Position numbers and translations under genes: made by a program
The notes under the pieces: generated by a model
Databases searched by the model: none
The model's input: only the letters and a program-made list of their open reading frames with translations
Told to the model about the DNA's origin: nothing
Source: a virus
Length of the DNA stretch: 29,124 nt
IMG/VR virus record: IMGVR_UViG_3300030107_001485
Location: 1 to 29,124 of that record
Reading direction: 5' to 3' (one strand)
Shown here: piece by piece, positions 29,104 to 29,124 of the stretch
Position numbering within the stretch: the stretch's first letter is position 1
Layout: each line of letters begins with the position of its first letter

Positions 29104-29124
29104 TTGCTCGGGTTAAGCAATTTT
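29104..29124 (+). terminator. Terminator-like hairpin after the structured element
   Basis: TTGCT (29104-29108) pairs with AGCAA (29116-29120) around the loop CGGGTTA, followed by TTTT at the very end of the window. The stem is only 5 bp and the U run may continue beyond the edge. It begins immediately after the closing stem of the structured element, suggesting a short + strand transcript. Confidence 0.4.

Overview
The window is AT-rich, with almost no non-coding space, and reads as part of the genome of a tailed bacteriophage (or prophage). The genes fall into two convergent blocks. Genes from the left edge to about 20650 are on the + strand and encode virion parts and small accessory proteins. 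Genes from about 20695 to 28946 are on the - strand and encode DNA replication, recombination and modification proteins. Clear Shine-Dalgarno (SD) sequences (AAGGAG, GGAGAGATA) and a sigma70-like promoter point to a bacterial host. The host cannot be named from the sequence. A tail-nozzle-like protein, very large ejection-type proteins and no tape-measure gene suggest a short-tailed (podovirus-like) particle. Terminase, portal, capsid and DNA polymerase genes are not in the window.

Layout: 1-3150 is a chain of 14 tiny genes, mostly joined by overlapping stop/start codons. They include a 31-residue lipoprotein, several single-pass membrane/coiled-coil proteins and a poly-lysine protein; this may be a lysis or envelope cassette. 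3149-6583 holds a 1014-aa tail protein and a small fibre-like protein. 6644-9134 holds three putative internal virion proteins, one with a phage GGSGT.NP.TGL.E motif. 9141-17981 encodes a 2946-aa giant protein and 17991-20648 an 885-aa protein, both probably internal or ejected virion proteins.

The - strand block in transcription order is: Cas4/RecB-type PD-(D/E)XK nuclease, Rad52-like annealing protein, two small proteins, SSB-like protein, a 140-nt regulatory-looking gap, six small proteins (some zinc-ribbon-like), a 47-aa membrane protein, a DUF932 protein, a D12-class adenine methylase, DnaB-type helicase, a Cys-rich small protein, a RuvC-like resolvase and a 66-aa protein. Nuclease, annealing protein and SSB form a recombination module, DnaB unwinds DNA and RuvC resolves junctions.

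Main discoveries: (1) the giant protein carries ADFDVDAM preceded by an R-x-P motif at the spacing of the RNA polymerase beta-prime active site, so it is a candidate virion-packaged RNA polymerase of the double-psi beta-barrel type, as in crAss-like phage phi14:2. (2) GATC is almost absent: one site found by eye in 29 kb, while a Dam-family methylase is encoded. (3) A cloverleaf-like structured element (29002-29103) followed by a terminator-like hairpin lies beside the promoter of the - strand block.
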